Positions 45,026 through 57,000 of a DNA stretch of 64,000 nt are shown here, in pieces. The stretch is from Turnera subulata (Eukaryota > Streptophyta > Magnoliopsida > Malpighiales > Passifloraceae): NCBI GenBank assembly GCA_028386065.3, contig JAKUCV010005497.1:1-64000 (forward strand), given 5' to 3'. The notes beneath the pieces are model-generated. The model saw only the letters and a program-made list of their open reading frames with translations. It was not told the origin of the DNA and ran no database searches. Position numbers and translations under genes: made by a program. Each line of letters starts with the position of its first letter. The first letter of the stretch is position 1.

Positions 45026-46213
45026 GGTTTCAACTAGAAGAATTCTTTTCCACTTTAGGGGTATTTAGACTAAAGAGGGGAGTTTTAAATAGGGAGTGTT
45101 TAATCGGATCTGGTACTATGGGGATCGGAAAGATGATAATGTAATTGTGAGAAGACAACCCCTTTCATGGTTGATTAGGTCATGGTTAGGGTATGGTAGA
45201 AGAATCGGTCAACTGAGAAGAAGAAGAATGAACAGTAACAAGGGAGACCATCACATATTTGTGTTGGTCCACCCAAATTGCAATATTCATGCTCCTAATA
45301 TCAGTGTCTCTGTACATCAGGATTTGGCAGACAACGTTCATATTTCTACTTTCTAACAAGCTCAAAGTTGAGTAGCTCTAGGAAAGCACCAAGCTGGATT
45401 TTATTTTGAGGAAAGAAGATGATTCCTCCATATTCGCTTTGTCCTCAGGTTGAAACTTAAACTCAACCATAGTGACATCTGACCGTACCAATTAAGTATA
45501 GTTCAATGTAAATTTAAGATATAATCTTAAAATAATGCATGTTTGAATATTTAAGTTTATTAGCATAAAAAACTGGATTAATAAGCATAAATAAGATTAG
45601 AAAAGATGAGTAAGTATAAACACTTGACTAATTCCAACTTAGGCCAACACTTTAGGTCACATCAACTCTTCGGTATTCGATGGTAAAGAAAGCGAAACTC
45701 ATTGGTACTCAGTGACAGTGGACTCAGATTATAAAACGAGTAACGCTGAGTAAGCCATTTATAAATTAACGAATTACGAATTGGATTTGACAATCAGGAC
45801 AAAATTGATGATGTCAACATCTTATTCATCGATCAGGCGTGGAGGAGGAATGCCCAGGTGGGCAACTAATTTAATGTACTTATAAAATTAATCCCACTTC
45901 CATAGTTCACATGGGGTTTAGAACTTTAGATGTCTGAAGAGTAGATCAATTGAATTTTTAAATCACGCATGTCCGAAGTCGCCAAAATTGCAGGAAGTAA
46001 TTCAATTTCTTTGTTGAGACTTTACGAGTAGTAGGGCCACACTCATAGTTATTCTATATTCCCCATGTTGTTATTTGCGTTGGATGAACGCCTGGAAATG
46101 GCCTCGAATCATTCCCACTCATATTATTTTCAACAGATTTTCCTTCTCTTGGTATTATTATGAGTTTGGTATAAAACTTCAGGCCAATTGAAGTGTGTAA
46201 TATAAACCGCCAA
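45026..46213. other. No gene seen; part may be the LINE 5' untranslated region
   Basis: Directly upstream of the LINE ATG (45026-45250 on the minus strand) the sequence is CT-rich, as LINE leaders often are. From about 45350 to 46213 I see no coding frame, repeat pair or terminal structure that I can support. Confidence 0.4.
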
Positions 46214-46444
46214 TGTATTCACTAGTATATTAATAGACTATACTGGTTATGTATGCATGCATCTCATAGTTCGCATACTTAACATACTTCTAAGAAGAGA
46301 TAGGTATACATCTCATAGTTCACATACTTAACATACTTATAAGAAGAGATAGGTACACAAGATAGAGGTTATCACATATCACCTAAAGATCAGACTCATC
46401 ACGAAGCTTATCACTAAGAGGGATCAATGACATATACGCTATTA
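46214..46444 (-). repeat. 3' LTR of copia D with internal duplication
   Basis: Aligns with 56816-57000. It is 231 bp instead of 185 because a segment of about 55 bp (CATCTCATAGTTC to AGAAGAGATAGGTA) occurs twice in tandem at 46260-46360. Confidence 0.75.
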
Positions 46445-46609
46445 CTCCCCTCCAAGATGAGGGCGGTCGATCACCAATCCAAAGCTTGTCTCATAGGAAC
46501 TCGAAGCATGGTTGACCAAGGGGCTTGGTAAGTATATCAGCAATTTAATCAGCACTAGTAAGAAATGCAACTCGAAGTTTCCCCGCAGCAACTAGCTCAC
46601 GCACAAAGT
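46445..46609 (-). pseudogene. Pol C-terminus and polypurine tract of copia D
   Basis: Minus strand reads FVRELVAAGKLRVAFLTSAD, a stop, IADILTKPLGQP and DKLWIGD, the standard end of copia RNase H and pol. It is followed by the purine tract TTGGAGGGGAGTA before the LTR. It continues across the solo LTR from 51793. Confidence 0.8.
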
Positions 46610-47529
46610 TGCTAGCACTTAAATTTTGCCCGCCCATTTAAGTGTCATAGTTTTGCATTTAGTCATATCCAGTTGCATTTGTCACATTTAGAGTCAATAA
46701 AAAATTCAAAAAATATTTTTTTTAGGTACGTCGGGGCTCATATTTAGTGTTGCGATGCATCAAAAGTATCCCGGGCTTCCCGAAATATTTTACGAATTAT
46801 TTAAAAAGTGATCACAAATAACCTGAAGCCATAGCTTGAATTATGTTTGACCAGGGTATTTTGATCATTTCACAAAGCATTTTGGAAAAATTTTTATATC
46901 AAAACACTCCTCCCGGAATTATGAGTCTACCACGACCGATGGCCAAGTCTCGAAACCGGCCAGTCACGGCTGACAGTGCCAGTTTCTTGCCCGAAAACCC
47001 ATTTTAACTCCGTTTTTCGAGCCTTTTTTTTACGATTAGTTTTTTCACTCAATGACACACTTTCCGGAATTTTTTCGGAATTTTTCAAGGCCTGGGTGGG
47101 CCCCATTTTGATTTTCCAAACGTCATGGCCTGAAGTCACGAAAATTTTCCGTTTTGCGCCAAAAACTTATTTTCTATCCGCTTTCCGAACCGTTTTCTGT
47201 AAGGATCATGTTTTTGGCATTGAAAATATTTTTGTGCTTTTTTTGAGAATTTTTCAAGGCCCAGATGGGCTCCATTTTGATTTTTCAAGGTTTTGGTGTG
47301 AAGCCATGACCGATTTTCAAACTTATCTTAGAAATTTGTCTCTCTTTCGTTTCACGAGCCGTTTTTGTAAATATCATAAAATAGCATAGAGTAGTACCTC
47401 CAACATTTTTATGGGAAGTTTTAGAGCCCTCGGTGGGTCCCAATCAGAGTTTCAAAAATGCTAAGCCTGAAGCTATATAACTAAAAATCAGACAAGTTGC
47501 ATATTTACACATATCCCATCACATTAGCC

Positions 47530-47538
47530 TATAAATAG
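47530..47538 (+). promoter_or_regulatory. TATA box of the 3.35-kb solo LTR
   Basis: TATAAATAG followed by a CT-rich leader (47560-47630), a likely transcription start zone. Confidence 0.6.
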
Positions 47539-48773
47539 AGGGACATCCCCCTCATTTTCTCTGCCCTGAGAGTCGCGCTCTCCAGTACACGTTTTTTCTC
47601 TTTTCTATCTCCCCTCTGCCCCCGTCCCGCTCTAGGTTGAAAATAAGAGGTTTGAGTTTTCGCGATCTTCAACCTCTCTAGTCCCCTTCTAAGATCGGAA
47701 TTTGGGCACGTAGTCATCGTTTTCCTAAGCATCCTTTTGCGGGTTAGAGCTCCTATCTCTCCCTCCATCTAAGGTTCGCTTTCGGTTTTTCATTGTAATG
47801 TTACGAAGCTGAAATTGTTTTAGCAAATATTCGATGCTATGTCGTTGTAATGCTGGATTAACCTTTGGTATTCTCGTCGGTACTAGGCCATCATAATGGT
47901 GGATTAACCTCTGGTTTATTAGTCAGTGCCCCATTTTCCCTCATTATAATGCTAAAATAATTGTGTTTTTCAGTAACGGTACCGTAAGGAAACCCATTTA
48001 CTTTTATGCATTTTGTTGATTGTTTGTGTTGCATTCTTTATCTAGGTTGCTAGATTTATCATTCTTACATGTTTCCATTGTCTTGTTGCATCGTTATATT
48101 ATGTTTGTTTGCTTAATTATGTATTTGCTAGATTGTTTGCATGCTTGTTGGTGTTGCATTGTAAGGGGTCCCCGATGATGAAATGGGTTTGTCTACTAGA
48201 ATAGGCCCTAAGCTAACTTCTATGTTCGATGCGAGAATCATTATAATTTTGTCAATTAAAATGCTTTCTAAATGAAAGAAATGATGCTTTCAATGATGAT
48301 ATTAAGTGTCTTTCAATGTTGATGCATGTGTCTGATTTTGTTTAATGATGCTAAATGATTTCCAATGATGCTTTTGCAAACACATTTGGGCATGAACATC
48401 TTTAAAGATGCACTCTTTTGTCAAATTCACCCATATTTTTCCAAAATGAGTTTGATGCATAAAGAACCCATTTTTTTTCCCAACTTATATCTTTTCAAAC
48501 AAAGATCATTAAAACTTTGTTTTCCAAACATTAAATATTTTTAGTAAAGCCAAGTTTTTAAAGTAATGTGAAAGAACTAAGAAGAATGTTTTGACGCCAA
48601 TCACCATTTCTGTTGTCGATGTGCTGTGTTGGAATGGGACCGATCGAGCAAAGTAGAATGTCACTAGTCAAGCATTTGTCTAAGTTTAGACACACGAACG
48701 AAGAAAATGAATTTCAACTAATGCGTCGCATGCTTTGAAACTTGCTCATTCAAATACTTTGAAAATTGTATAT

Positions 48774-50603
48774 TGTGAGGACCCGACCAAAAATTAATTT
48801 GATCCCTCACCACATCCAAGGAGTCACCACCCGAATTTTATTAAGGACAAAATTCAGGGTAAAAAACCTTGACTTCCACTACCCACAGCGATTGGTCATA
48901 GCGTTCCAAAGATTTAGGATTCGGGGGTTCGTCACAGATGGGAAGGTGTTAGGCACCCATCCATTTTGGGGCAAAATTGTGTGCAATCGAAGATCAAAGT
49001 ACGCCTCATGCAAAAAAAACACACAAAAGAAAACAAAACAAAAATAAAAGCAAAAGCAAAACAGAAAATAAACACATAATTAAGCTTGAGATTCCACCAC
49101 TAGAATACGCCTACGTACTCCGGCGACCGGATTCAAAGCTCACGTAGCTCTTACATGGCATCACACAACGCACACAACACAACTTACGATGCAGCAACAT
49201 CACAGCAACATCAACATTACCACAGCAACATCGACATCAAAGCCACAACATTAACATCACAACCACAACCACAACATCAACATCACAGCAATATCGCAAC
49301 AACACAACTCATAAGCTAGGGACATTACAATAACATCAACATCATAATAGCAATATCGACATCATGACAGCAACATCAATATCTCAGCAGCACCATCAAC
49401 ATCACTGTGACATTGCAGCACAACTCACAACAACACAACATAAACAAAATTTGGCTTGCATCCCGTTTTCAGACCGAGACTACCTACGTACCCGAGTGAT
49501 CGGGGTCAAAGCCACGTAGTTCTAACAAGGATTCGCACAACAATCAAAGCATCATTATCAATAGCATCACATCACAATAGCAAAAAATTGAATTAAAAGG
49601 GTTAGGGTTACCACTTGAAGCCCTCCTCTAGCTCCTGTTAGCTTTTCGCTTCTCAATAGAATCTTGTCTCAATTTCAATCGGAAACTGGTACTAAAGGAG
49701 ACCAAATCCGTAACTGGTGTCAACAATAAAGTTGTAGATCTCTCTCTTAGCTTTCCAGATACACCAAGAACGCAGCAATCTGACATTTGTAGCTTGAGAT
49801 ATCGCGATTTTCCCGCCACTATGCAGGGAAGAAAGCACCTCTTGGGTTTGCACTCTTTTCTCCACCAATTTGCTCTGATTGGCCTCCTTCTTGTAACCCT
49901 CTTGCTCTCCTCTTGCTACTGGATTCTTTCTACTCCTCTTCACAAAATTTCTCCAGAATATCAGCTCCTAAAACAATTCCTAAGCTCAAAGAACTAGGGT
50001 TTCTCCAAGCACTCTAAGCTTATGGGTGTGTATACAATAATTCTATTGTGTGTCCCTCTTGTGTGTAATGGGGAGGTCTATTTATAGCTCTCAGAGGGTA
50101 AGGGGTCATCCTATTAATCGAAGGGTCGAGGTTGAAACCCTAAATTTGATGGTTATGGGCGAAGAACTGAAAAGGAAGGAAAAAAAAAGATTCTGGAACC
50201 ATTGACCGCCATAGCCCCGGAGGTCATGTCGTGACGACCGCCAGGGCTTAGCGGTCATCCCTTAAAGCCCGCCAGTGGCGGCGGACATGTCTCGATGTGT
50301 ACCACTGACTGCACAATTTTTCCCTTTTTCTTACTTTTTCTCCTCCAATCCGATTCCTAATTGGGTTCCACGCCTTCTAGAGTATTCTGTGACCCAGAAA
50401 ACACCCTAAATTGGTCTCCTACTCTTCTACTTTTCCTTTTTATCAATTACACGTCAAATTATTCATCTTTTCTATTAAAACTATCATAAAAGCACAAAAT
50501 AGACAAAATACATAATTAATCACAAATTTGAACAAATTAAAGACATAACCAAATTCATAATTTAAAATAATAGAATAAACCATGGATCAAATTTGGTTGT
50601 TCA
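48774..50603 (-). mobile_element. Solo LTR, Tat type, TSD TATAT
   Basis: 1830 bp from TGTGAGGACCC to GGTTGTTCA on the plus strand, flanked by TATAT at 48769-48773 and 50604-50608. TATAAATAG lies on the minus strand near 50083, so it reads right to left. It matches 42228-43954 and, more distantly, 21488-23318. It carries CATCAACATCACAGCAA simple repeats (49195-49440) and GACCGCC palindrome blocks (50207-50290). It is inserted in the larger solo LTR. Confidence 0.88.
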
Positions 50604-51792
50604 TATATACATGAGTTTTATGCTCAAAAATTCATCTTTTTTATAGAAATGACATAAATTTGCATTAAACAACCTTTTTAATGCCCAAGTGAGTTTAGTA
50701 AAATACATTTGTCCCTAAAAAGAATGATGATACTTTCTGAAAAATATGATTGCTTGCACTTAGTAAAGTGTTTTGAAGAAACTAAGTCCTTTGTCATAGC
50801 ACGGGACACAGAAGTTCGTTCTTGTGAGGATTTGGGCCAATCCTAGAAGAAGACCCAGGTTAGCATCAGGGATCTCCATTTAGAACAACTATGAGAGCTT
50901 CGAACCCACTGTCAGGGGGTATGTAGGTAGTCTCAAGTGGATGAGGCGCAAGCTCAAATGTTTTACTTTTTCGCACTGCATTTTAATATAACATGATCAC
51001 TTTGCACGCGCACACTTCATACTTGTCTGTTTGGTTGTAACATGTGGTATATGCATATTATCTGGCTATGAAATGTACACATTGACCTTGGCATCCAATA
51101 TCGTCAGCGTCGTTCCGGTAAAAATGTGGCTAGCGATAAACGAATCCCGTGCGCTCCTATTGGTTCAAGACTGATGCTTTATTCGGATTCAATTGTGGGG
51201 TTTTCTCAAGTTTTCCTAATAAGCTTGGGTGGAGACTCCTTGTCTTTGACAATTAGGAGAACAACAAGAACAATGATGGTGTCGTGCATTCTTATGACTT
51301 TGTCCGGATTTGTGATGACTTCTTCCCGAGGAAAGGCTTGATGTTGTGAACAAAGAAAGGAAAGTTGAGTGAGAGGGAGCCTCTCATGTCCCTTAAAAAA
51401 GCAACATAGTTCATAAATCAAGCATATTCTCAAATAAGGAGCGAAAATGAATGAACTTAGTTCAAGTGCAAATACCATACAAGTACATCTGTATAGTCGT
51501 TGGGTTTTAAGCGAGACCATTATTACTCCTATAGTTGCATCTGGGAATAAATCTTGGAATGATGGTTCTCTGGGAAGCGGTTAATTCGTCTATCCTGGGA
51601 ATCCTCGAATCGCTTCTATCCACTCAAATTAAGTAAGTTCAAATGCATTTGGGAAGAATGAATCACAAATTGCAGGCCATCACAATTTAGCCAAGGCCGC
51701 AGGGCAATATTCACGGCGTGATTTTTAGGATCCGTTCGAAGCGCGTTCGTCCGTTATTTAATCCCCTGCCGGCACGAGGCGCGGTGCTCACA

Positions 51793-52450
51793 AAAGTGAT
51801 AGTCATTAGCAATATGCGTCGTTCGGGCATGAAAAATGGGATTGGGTGCAAGGTAAGTCTCACCAAAAGTATCACACAGTCACAGAGGGTGCACAGTGGG
51901 AACACGAAGCTCATTAAGTAAGGACACAAGCCAAACCAGTTCGACAGTTGCGTCTGCCAATGCCTTTTATTCAGCATCGGTAGAGGAATGCAAAACTGCC
52001 TTTTGTTTAGTGGCACGCCAAGAGTGAAGATTGGGGCCAAGATAGATGGCCAGACCACTGGTGGAGCAGCAATCATCGAGGCATTCAATCCAGTTGGCAT
52101 TTGCAAAAGCTTGAAGAGTAAAAGTAGGACAATGTTGAATAGTTATACCACAGTCAACAGTGTGCCGAAGGTAATAAAGCACATGTTTCACTACTTGCTA
52201 ATGAGTCAAAGAAGGAGAGTGCATATATTGGCAGAGAAAGTTCACAACAAAGTAATCTGGGCGCGTGATAGTAATGTATTGCAAGGCCCCAACTATACTG
52301 CGGTATTGCATTGGATTGTCAAATTTTGGCATGTCATCCTTACGAAGTGCAATTTGGTGCATAAAGGTATACCTATAGGCTTGGTCTGCGTCATACTAGC
52401 TTTAGTTAACAAAATGTCAATGTACTTCTTTTGAGAAAGATGAAGAACAT
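51793..52450 (-). pseudogene. Copia D RNase H region
   Basis: Minus strand carries KHVLYYLRHTVDCGI, CLDDCCSTSGLAIYLG, SWRATKQKAVLHSSTDAE and LNELRVPTVHP, clear copia RNase H. A stop occurs right after STDAE and a frame change follows. The last codons at 51793-51830 (DYHFC) stop at the AAAGT duplication and continue at 46604. Confidence 0.85.
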
Positions 52451-53366
52451 AAGAAGTAGGAGCAGCCTCAGTGCCCCAGAAAATACCGCAGTGGCCCTAA
52501 GTCACGTAAGGAAAATTTTGTGCCAAGATCCTAGATCAACTGGCAAACAGTCGAATCATGTGTGAATGTGACAATGATATTGTCAATATAGATCAAAAGA
52601 AACAACAAGAGAGACCCCCGATGAAACATAAATAAGAAAGAATCATTGCGGGAAACAAGAAAATCTAGCTTCTTAAAGAACGATGCCAAATGGTCATATC
52701 AAGCCCTAGGGACTTGTTTAAGTCCATACTAGGATTTCTTGAAGCAACACACATGATCAAGAAATCGGGGAGGTGCAAAGCCCGGTGGTTGAACCATGAA
52801 CACTGCCTCGCAAAGTATGCCATGCAGAAAGGCGTTGCGGACGTCTAGTTGATGCAAAGGCCAATTATGTGTAACAGCAAGGGACAAAGGAACCCTGGCA
52901 GTTACTAGCTTAACCACTAGACTAAATGTTTCTTTTAAGTCAAGGCTGGCTTGCTAATGAAATCCTTTTGCCACAAGACGGGCTTTGTACTGTTCAAGAG
53001 TACCATCGGCCCGAAGTTTAGTTTGAACACCCAACCACATTCATCGTAGGATGGCGTGGAACAAGAACTCCCGTTTTTTTACTTTGTAAAGCATCAAGTT
53101 ATTGTTGCATAGCTTGACGCCATGCAGGATGGTTGGCGGCACTGGAAAACGTTGTTGGTTCTTTGAGGATTTCGGGGCACATGGCAAGATAGTCACATAT
53201 TCCCGTAGTCTCGTATTTTTTTGTGGGTTTGTGACGTGTTGCCATGGTGTGTTGTTTTGTGGCTGTGATGGTGGAGGTGGGACAAGCGGGCAGACCAAGG
53301 GTGTTGTAGCAGGAGGAGTGGGAGGTTGTGAGGTAAGGGTTGTGGCGGCTTATGAGGTAAAACTTC
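52451..53366 (-). pseudogene. Copia D reverse transcriptase, many stops
   Basis: Pieces of copia RT on the minus strand: HPAWRQAMQQ and RREFLFHAIL-type area near 53100, KLRADGTLEQYKARLVAKGF near 52990, SLAVTHNWPLHQLDVRNAFLHG (52860-52910), VQPPGFAPPRFLDHV, YGLKQVPRA, and YIDN at 52579-52590 in place of YVDD. Stops and frameshifts occur every 20-60 codons. A proline/glutamine-rich linker lies at 53250-53366, where the MITE interrupts. Confidence 0.85.
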
Positions 53367-55028
53367 GGATTAAAACCTTGTTCCATCCCTGTGTTGGGCG
53401 CTAAAGTTGGAACTCATCCTTGTGTTGGATTTTGGCTTCTTTTCATCCCTCTGTTCTCCTAGTTGGCATGTTTTGGTCCCTCTTGCCGGAATCCCGTGTA
53501 AAATGATGATGTGGCCACGTTTTCGGCGCCACGTCAACATATGTGGAAGCCACATGTCAGGTCGAACCAACAAATCGAATCGACTCGACCCGACCGATTC
53601 GCCCACCTTAAAACCCCATTTTGCAAATCTGATAGGGGCCCGAAATTTGTACATTTTCTTTTCTTTTTTTCCCAAAATTAATTTTTTCAAACCCTTTCAT
53701 TGAGTTAAAAATTCTTTTAAAAACAAAATAATAACTTATACTAACTAAATTATAATTTAATAGCTTATACTAATTAAATTATATAAATTATATAATTTAA
53801 TTAGTATAAGTTATTATTTTATTTTTGAAGGAATTTTTAATTCAATGAAAGGTTTTATTGAAATTATATTATTATAGAGTAAGTAGTTTTTTCTGTCCCT
53901 CCACTTTATCGATTTCACATTTGTTGTCCCTCTTCGTTTTTTTTTTCACTCATGTCGCCCCTCAACTCTTGATTTACCTGGTTAGGTGGTCTTTTTTACT
54001 TGCTGCAGCAGGTTGGTAACTATGGAGTTGACACGTGGTAGTGGGGCCCACAGTTTGCACAATTTTTTTATTCTTCTTATCCTTTTTTATATTTTTTCAA
54101 AAATTTAAGCCTTCAAAATCTTTACTTAAATTAGAAATTTTTTTAGAAAATAAATATTAATTTTTAAATCTGCATTGAGAAAAAAAATTAAATATGATCA
54201 TCATGTCACCTAATCCCTCTATAATATTCTGGTTAACCAAATTGAACAAAATTAACCAAAATTAGAATAAAAAAACTAAAACAATGAGAGAGGCATATCT
54301 AATTCTAAACTATAAACTAAAAAAATAAAAGGTTAAAAATAATAAAATCTAGTATATAGTGAGGGAAATTAAGATTTATTTATTTTAAAGGATTTTAAAA
54401 ATAAAATTTGATTAAAGAAAAAAATGATTAAATAAATAAGTTGTGTGTGGGCCCCACTGCCACTTGTCAGCTTCACAGCTATCAAGAGTTGAGGGACGAC
54501 TTGAGTGAAAAAAAACGAAGAGGGACAACAAATGCAAAATCGATAAAGTGGAGAGACAGAAAAAAACTATTTACTCTATTATTATATGTTATTATTTTGT
54601 TTTTGAGTGAATTCTTGATTCAATGAAAGGTTTTAAAGAACTTAATTTGTTATAAGTTATTATTTAATTAGTATTAGTTATTATTTTGTTTTTGAACGAA
54701 TTTTTAATTCATTGAAAGTTTTAAAAAGAATTCAATTTAGGAAAAAAGAAAAGAAAAAACTGGACAAATCTGATTTACAAAACGGGTCTTTTGGGTGAGA
54801 GAACCAGTTGGGTCGACCCGATTTAGTTTGTTGGTTCGACCTAACATGTGGCTTCCACATATGCTGACGTGGCGTCGGAAACCTTGCCACGTCATCATTT
54901 TCCATCGGATTCTGGCGAGAAGGACCAAAACAGGCCAGCTAGGAGGAAGAGAGGGATGAAAAGAAGCCAAAATGGGGACGAATTCCAACTTTAGCGCTCA
55001 ACACAGGGATGAAACAAGTCTTTAATCC
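53367..55028. mobile_element. Large foldback MITE (Mutator-like), TSD TAAAACTTC
   Basis: Ends GGATTAAAACC and GTCTTTAATCC are inverted repeats; the arms (53367-53710 and 54730-55028) pair over some 300 bp. A perfect 9-bp duplication TAAAACTTC lies at 53358-53366 and 55029-55037, the size made by Mutator-like transposases. The middle is AT-rich and holds a palindrome (53730-53815) and a second MITE (53877-54576). The ends match the 256-bp element at 3980-4235. No transposase is encoded. Confidence 0.85.
53877..54576. mobile_element. Nested foldback MITE, TSD TATTATTATA
   Basis: 700 bp with terminal inverted repeats of at least 100 bp (GAGTAAGTAGTTTTTTCTG at left, complement at right), flanked by TATTATTATA at 53867-53876 and 54577-54586. 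The arms include TGTCCCTC and CACTTTATCGATTT blocks, a different family from the host MITE. The interior is AT-rich with no frames. Confidence 0.85.
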
Positions 55029-55037
55029 TAAAACTTC

Positions 55038-55994
55038 TGGTGGAGTAGTGATCATTTCATGATGGTGTTGGATGCGAATAGGACAACTGGACTATGGTTT
55101 ACCTGAAATAGGTGGAGACACAAGAGGTCTATCCTGATAAAGGAATTCCTAGTCTAAAACCTTGACATGATGAGCAACATATAACCGATTAGTTTTAAAG
55201 TCTAAACACTTGTGACCCAGATGTCGGTTACTGTAACCTAACAATACACAGGGTTGAAAGCGAAAGTCGATCTTGTGATGATTATATGGGTGCAAATAGG
55301 GAAAACAGAAACAGCTGAAGACCTTAAGAATATAATAAATAGGTTTAGATAAAACAACTGTTCAAAAGGAGTCTTGTCAGACAGAATTTTAGTGAGCATA
55401 CGATTAATCAAAAGAAGGTTTTTTAAAAGGCATAATGCCAAAATTTTTGGGGAAAGTGTGAGTGGGCCAAGAGTGTTAACCTAGTTTTGATAATATGTTT
55501 GTTTTGTCGTTCAACCAAACCATTATGCTCATGAGCAAGTGGAATAATAAGATGATGAACAATACCTAAGGAACTACATATCGTACTAACGAGCCTATAT
55601 TCCCCACCTCAACCGGTTTGGATATTTTTGAGTTGGTGTTAAATTGTCGTTCTGCCATATGAAAAAAGGTCTGCAAAACATTAATTTTCGTATGTAGCGG
55701 ATAAAACCAAACAAAACAGGAATAAACATCAACAAAGATAACTAAGTATTTGTGACAATCTGAAGATAAAATAGAAGCAGGCCCACACATCACTATAAAT
55801 TAAATCCAAAGGTGCATAAACAGAGGAAGTACTTAACAGTAAATGAAGACGACTCGATTTTCCCAAAGGGGAAGACAAACAAGGACGGATCGATATCGAA
55901 CCAGAAATTAGTAATTAATTATGCCCTAAAATACGACGAAAAACTTGAGGATGAGGATGGCCTAGGCGTTGATGCCAAACCACGCTAGGAGCTC
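55038..55994 (-). pseudogene. Copia D integrase fragments
   Basis: Minus strand has WHQRLGHPHPQVFRRIL (GAG-pre-integrase, near 55960), stops, SRLHLLLSTSSVYAPLDLIYSD-type linker, then the core start with KYLVIFVDVYSCFVWFYPLHT (55566-55793). The C-terminal piece HLGHKCLDFKTNRLYVAHHV is near 55185-55240. The middle of the catalytic core is degraded. Confidence 0.8.
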
Positions 55995-56483
55995 TGTGAC
56001 ACCCAGGGTCGATGAGGGTAGGAAGTGTACACCAGTGCTAGGGTGAGTGTGGACAAGGAGTGGCTTCTGGCAGGTTTCTAGAAAGAGAGACACATGAATG
56101 AACTGAATCCACATCGGAATACGAGAGATCATGAGACTATGTAGGGATGGGGTTGCAAAGTTGGGATGATTTCGTAATTATACAGGTATGGGATTGTATA
56201 ATTAAGAATAGCTCAAATGAAGAGATTTCGAGGTTGTATAGGTATGGGTACAATTGAGAATAGCTTTAATGGATTGATGAGTACTAACTATATCAACAAG
56301 GTGCACCTATCTTTTCGGTGCTCATTCTATAAAAATTCCAAAGTTAAATGTGCTTGACTTGAAGAATTCTAAGCTGGGTGACCTCATGAAAAGTTTTATC
56401 CAGAAACATGCGAGTGAGGACAAAATATGTTGGAAAGATTCCATATTGGTCAGTAGTGATAGTCAACAAGTCGGGACATTACA
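55995..56483 (+). mobile_element. Cassandra: Cassandra solo LTR
   Basis: 489 bp, TGTGACACCC to GGACATTACA, in plus orientation, aligned along its length with the Cassandra LTRs at 18759-19809. The flanks AGCTC (55990-55994) and AGCGT (56484-56488) match at three of five bases, so the duplication is decayed or the insertion joined a deletion. No second LTR or primer site is present. Confidence 0.85.
56334..56395 (+). other. 5S rRNA-derived segment in Cassandra solo LTR
   Basis: AATTCCAAAGTTAAATGTG, then TGGGTGACCTCATGAAAAGT. It is clearly 5S-derived but with more changes than in the complete element, consistent with greater age. Confidence 0.75.
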
Positions 56484-56815
56484 AGCGTGTTCGAAAAGGA
56501 AAGCAGAAACAAAAGACAAACGACGTGTGGGAGAAGGAGAAGACCGGTCATAGGAACGACCTCATCCACAGGAATTGGGAACCTTCGGCATCAGGAATGG
56601 GAGACAAAATCTCCAGCTTGACAATGATATCACCACGAAGGAATTCATGACTCTACAAATGACTTTGGAGTTCAGCAAAGGACACAGATTCAAGATTTGC
56701 ATTAAGAGTGGTGACAATGTTGCAGAACTCAATTTGAAGACCCCCTAAAAACAAATAAATTAAAAGTAAGAGTGGAGAGAGGTCGACTTGCAATTGCAGT
56801 GGAAGATGGTGTGAA
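56484..56815 (-). pseudogene. Copia D gag remnant and leader
   Basis: Minus strand shows NIVTTLNANLESVSFAELQ and SHEFL at about 56640-56730, the segment usual before the zinc knuckle in copia Gag. The rest of gag and protease is absent, deleted at or near the Cassandra insertion. An A/T-rich leader follows to the LTR. Confidence 0.65.
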
Positions 56816-57000
56816 TGTATTCACTTGTACATTAACAAACTGTGTACCATCTGGTTATATACACATACATCTCATAGTTTTCGTACGTAACATACTTCTA
56901 AGAGACAGATACACAAGATAAAAGTTATCACATATCACCTAAGGATCAGATTTATGACGAAGCCTACCACTAAGAGGGATCAATGACGTATAAGCTATTA
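56816..57000 (-). repeat. 5' LTR of copia D
   Basis: 185 bp. The minus strand begins TAATAGCTTATACG and ends AGTGAATACA. It aligns with 46214-46444. Confidence 0.75.

Larger units (their letters stand above)
46610..51792 (+). mobile_element. Solo LTR of about 3.35 kb (with nested solo LTR), TSD AAAGT
   Basis: Starts TGCTAGCACTT and ends GGTGCTCACA with AAAGT at 46605-46609 and 51793-51797, inside the copia D RNase H coding region, which resumes on both sides. Length is 5183 bp, of which 1835 bp are the nested LTR at 48774-50603 and its duplication. A TATAAATAG box at 47530-47538 on the plus strand sets orientation. No protein frames or primer site are present. Its length and a GGGGGTATGTAGGTAG-type motif near 50925 suggest an Ogre-like gypsy LTR, by inference. 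Confidence 0.8.
46214..57000 (-). mobile_element. Copia element D, degenerate, with four nested insertions
   Basis: Read right to left: 5' LTR (56816-57000), gag fragment, [Cassandra solo LTR], GAG-pre-integrase and integrase fragments, [MITE with nested MITE], RT, RNase H split by [solo LTR 46610-51792], pol C-terminus and 3' LTR (46214-46444). Coding sequence is full of stops and RT has lost its catalytic motif, so this is an old copia of a family different from copies A-C. LTR ends are TGTATTCAC on the plus strand and TAATAGC on the minus strand. No target duplication was found (GCCAA versus AGGCC). Confidence 0.75.

Noticed and set aside
51126..51520. Overlapping frames of 70-104 codons on both strands.
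   Set aside because: They lie in the end of the 3.35-kb solo LTR with no domain and no support from composition.
54441..54988. Short frames that could be genes next to the MITE.
   Set aside because: They fall in the inverted-repeat arms of the foldback elements and mirror frames in the opposite arm.
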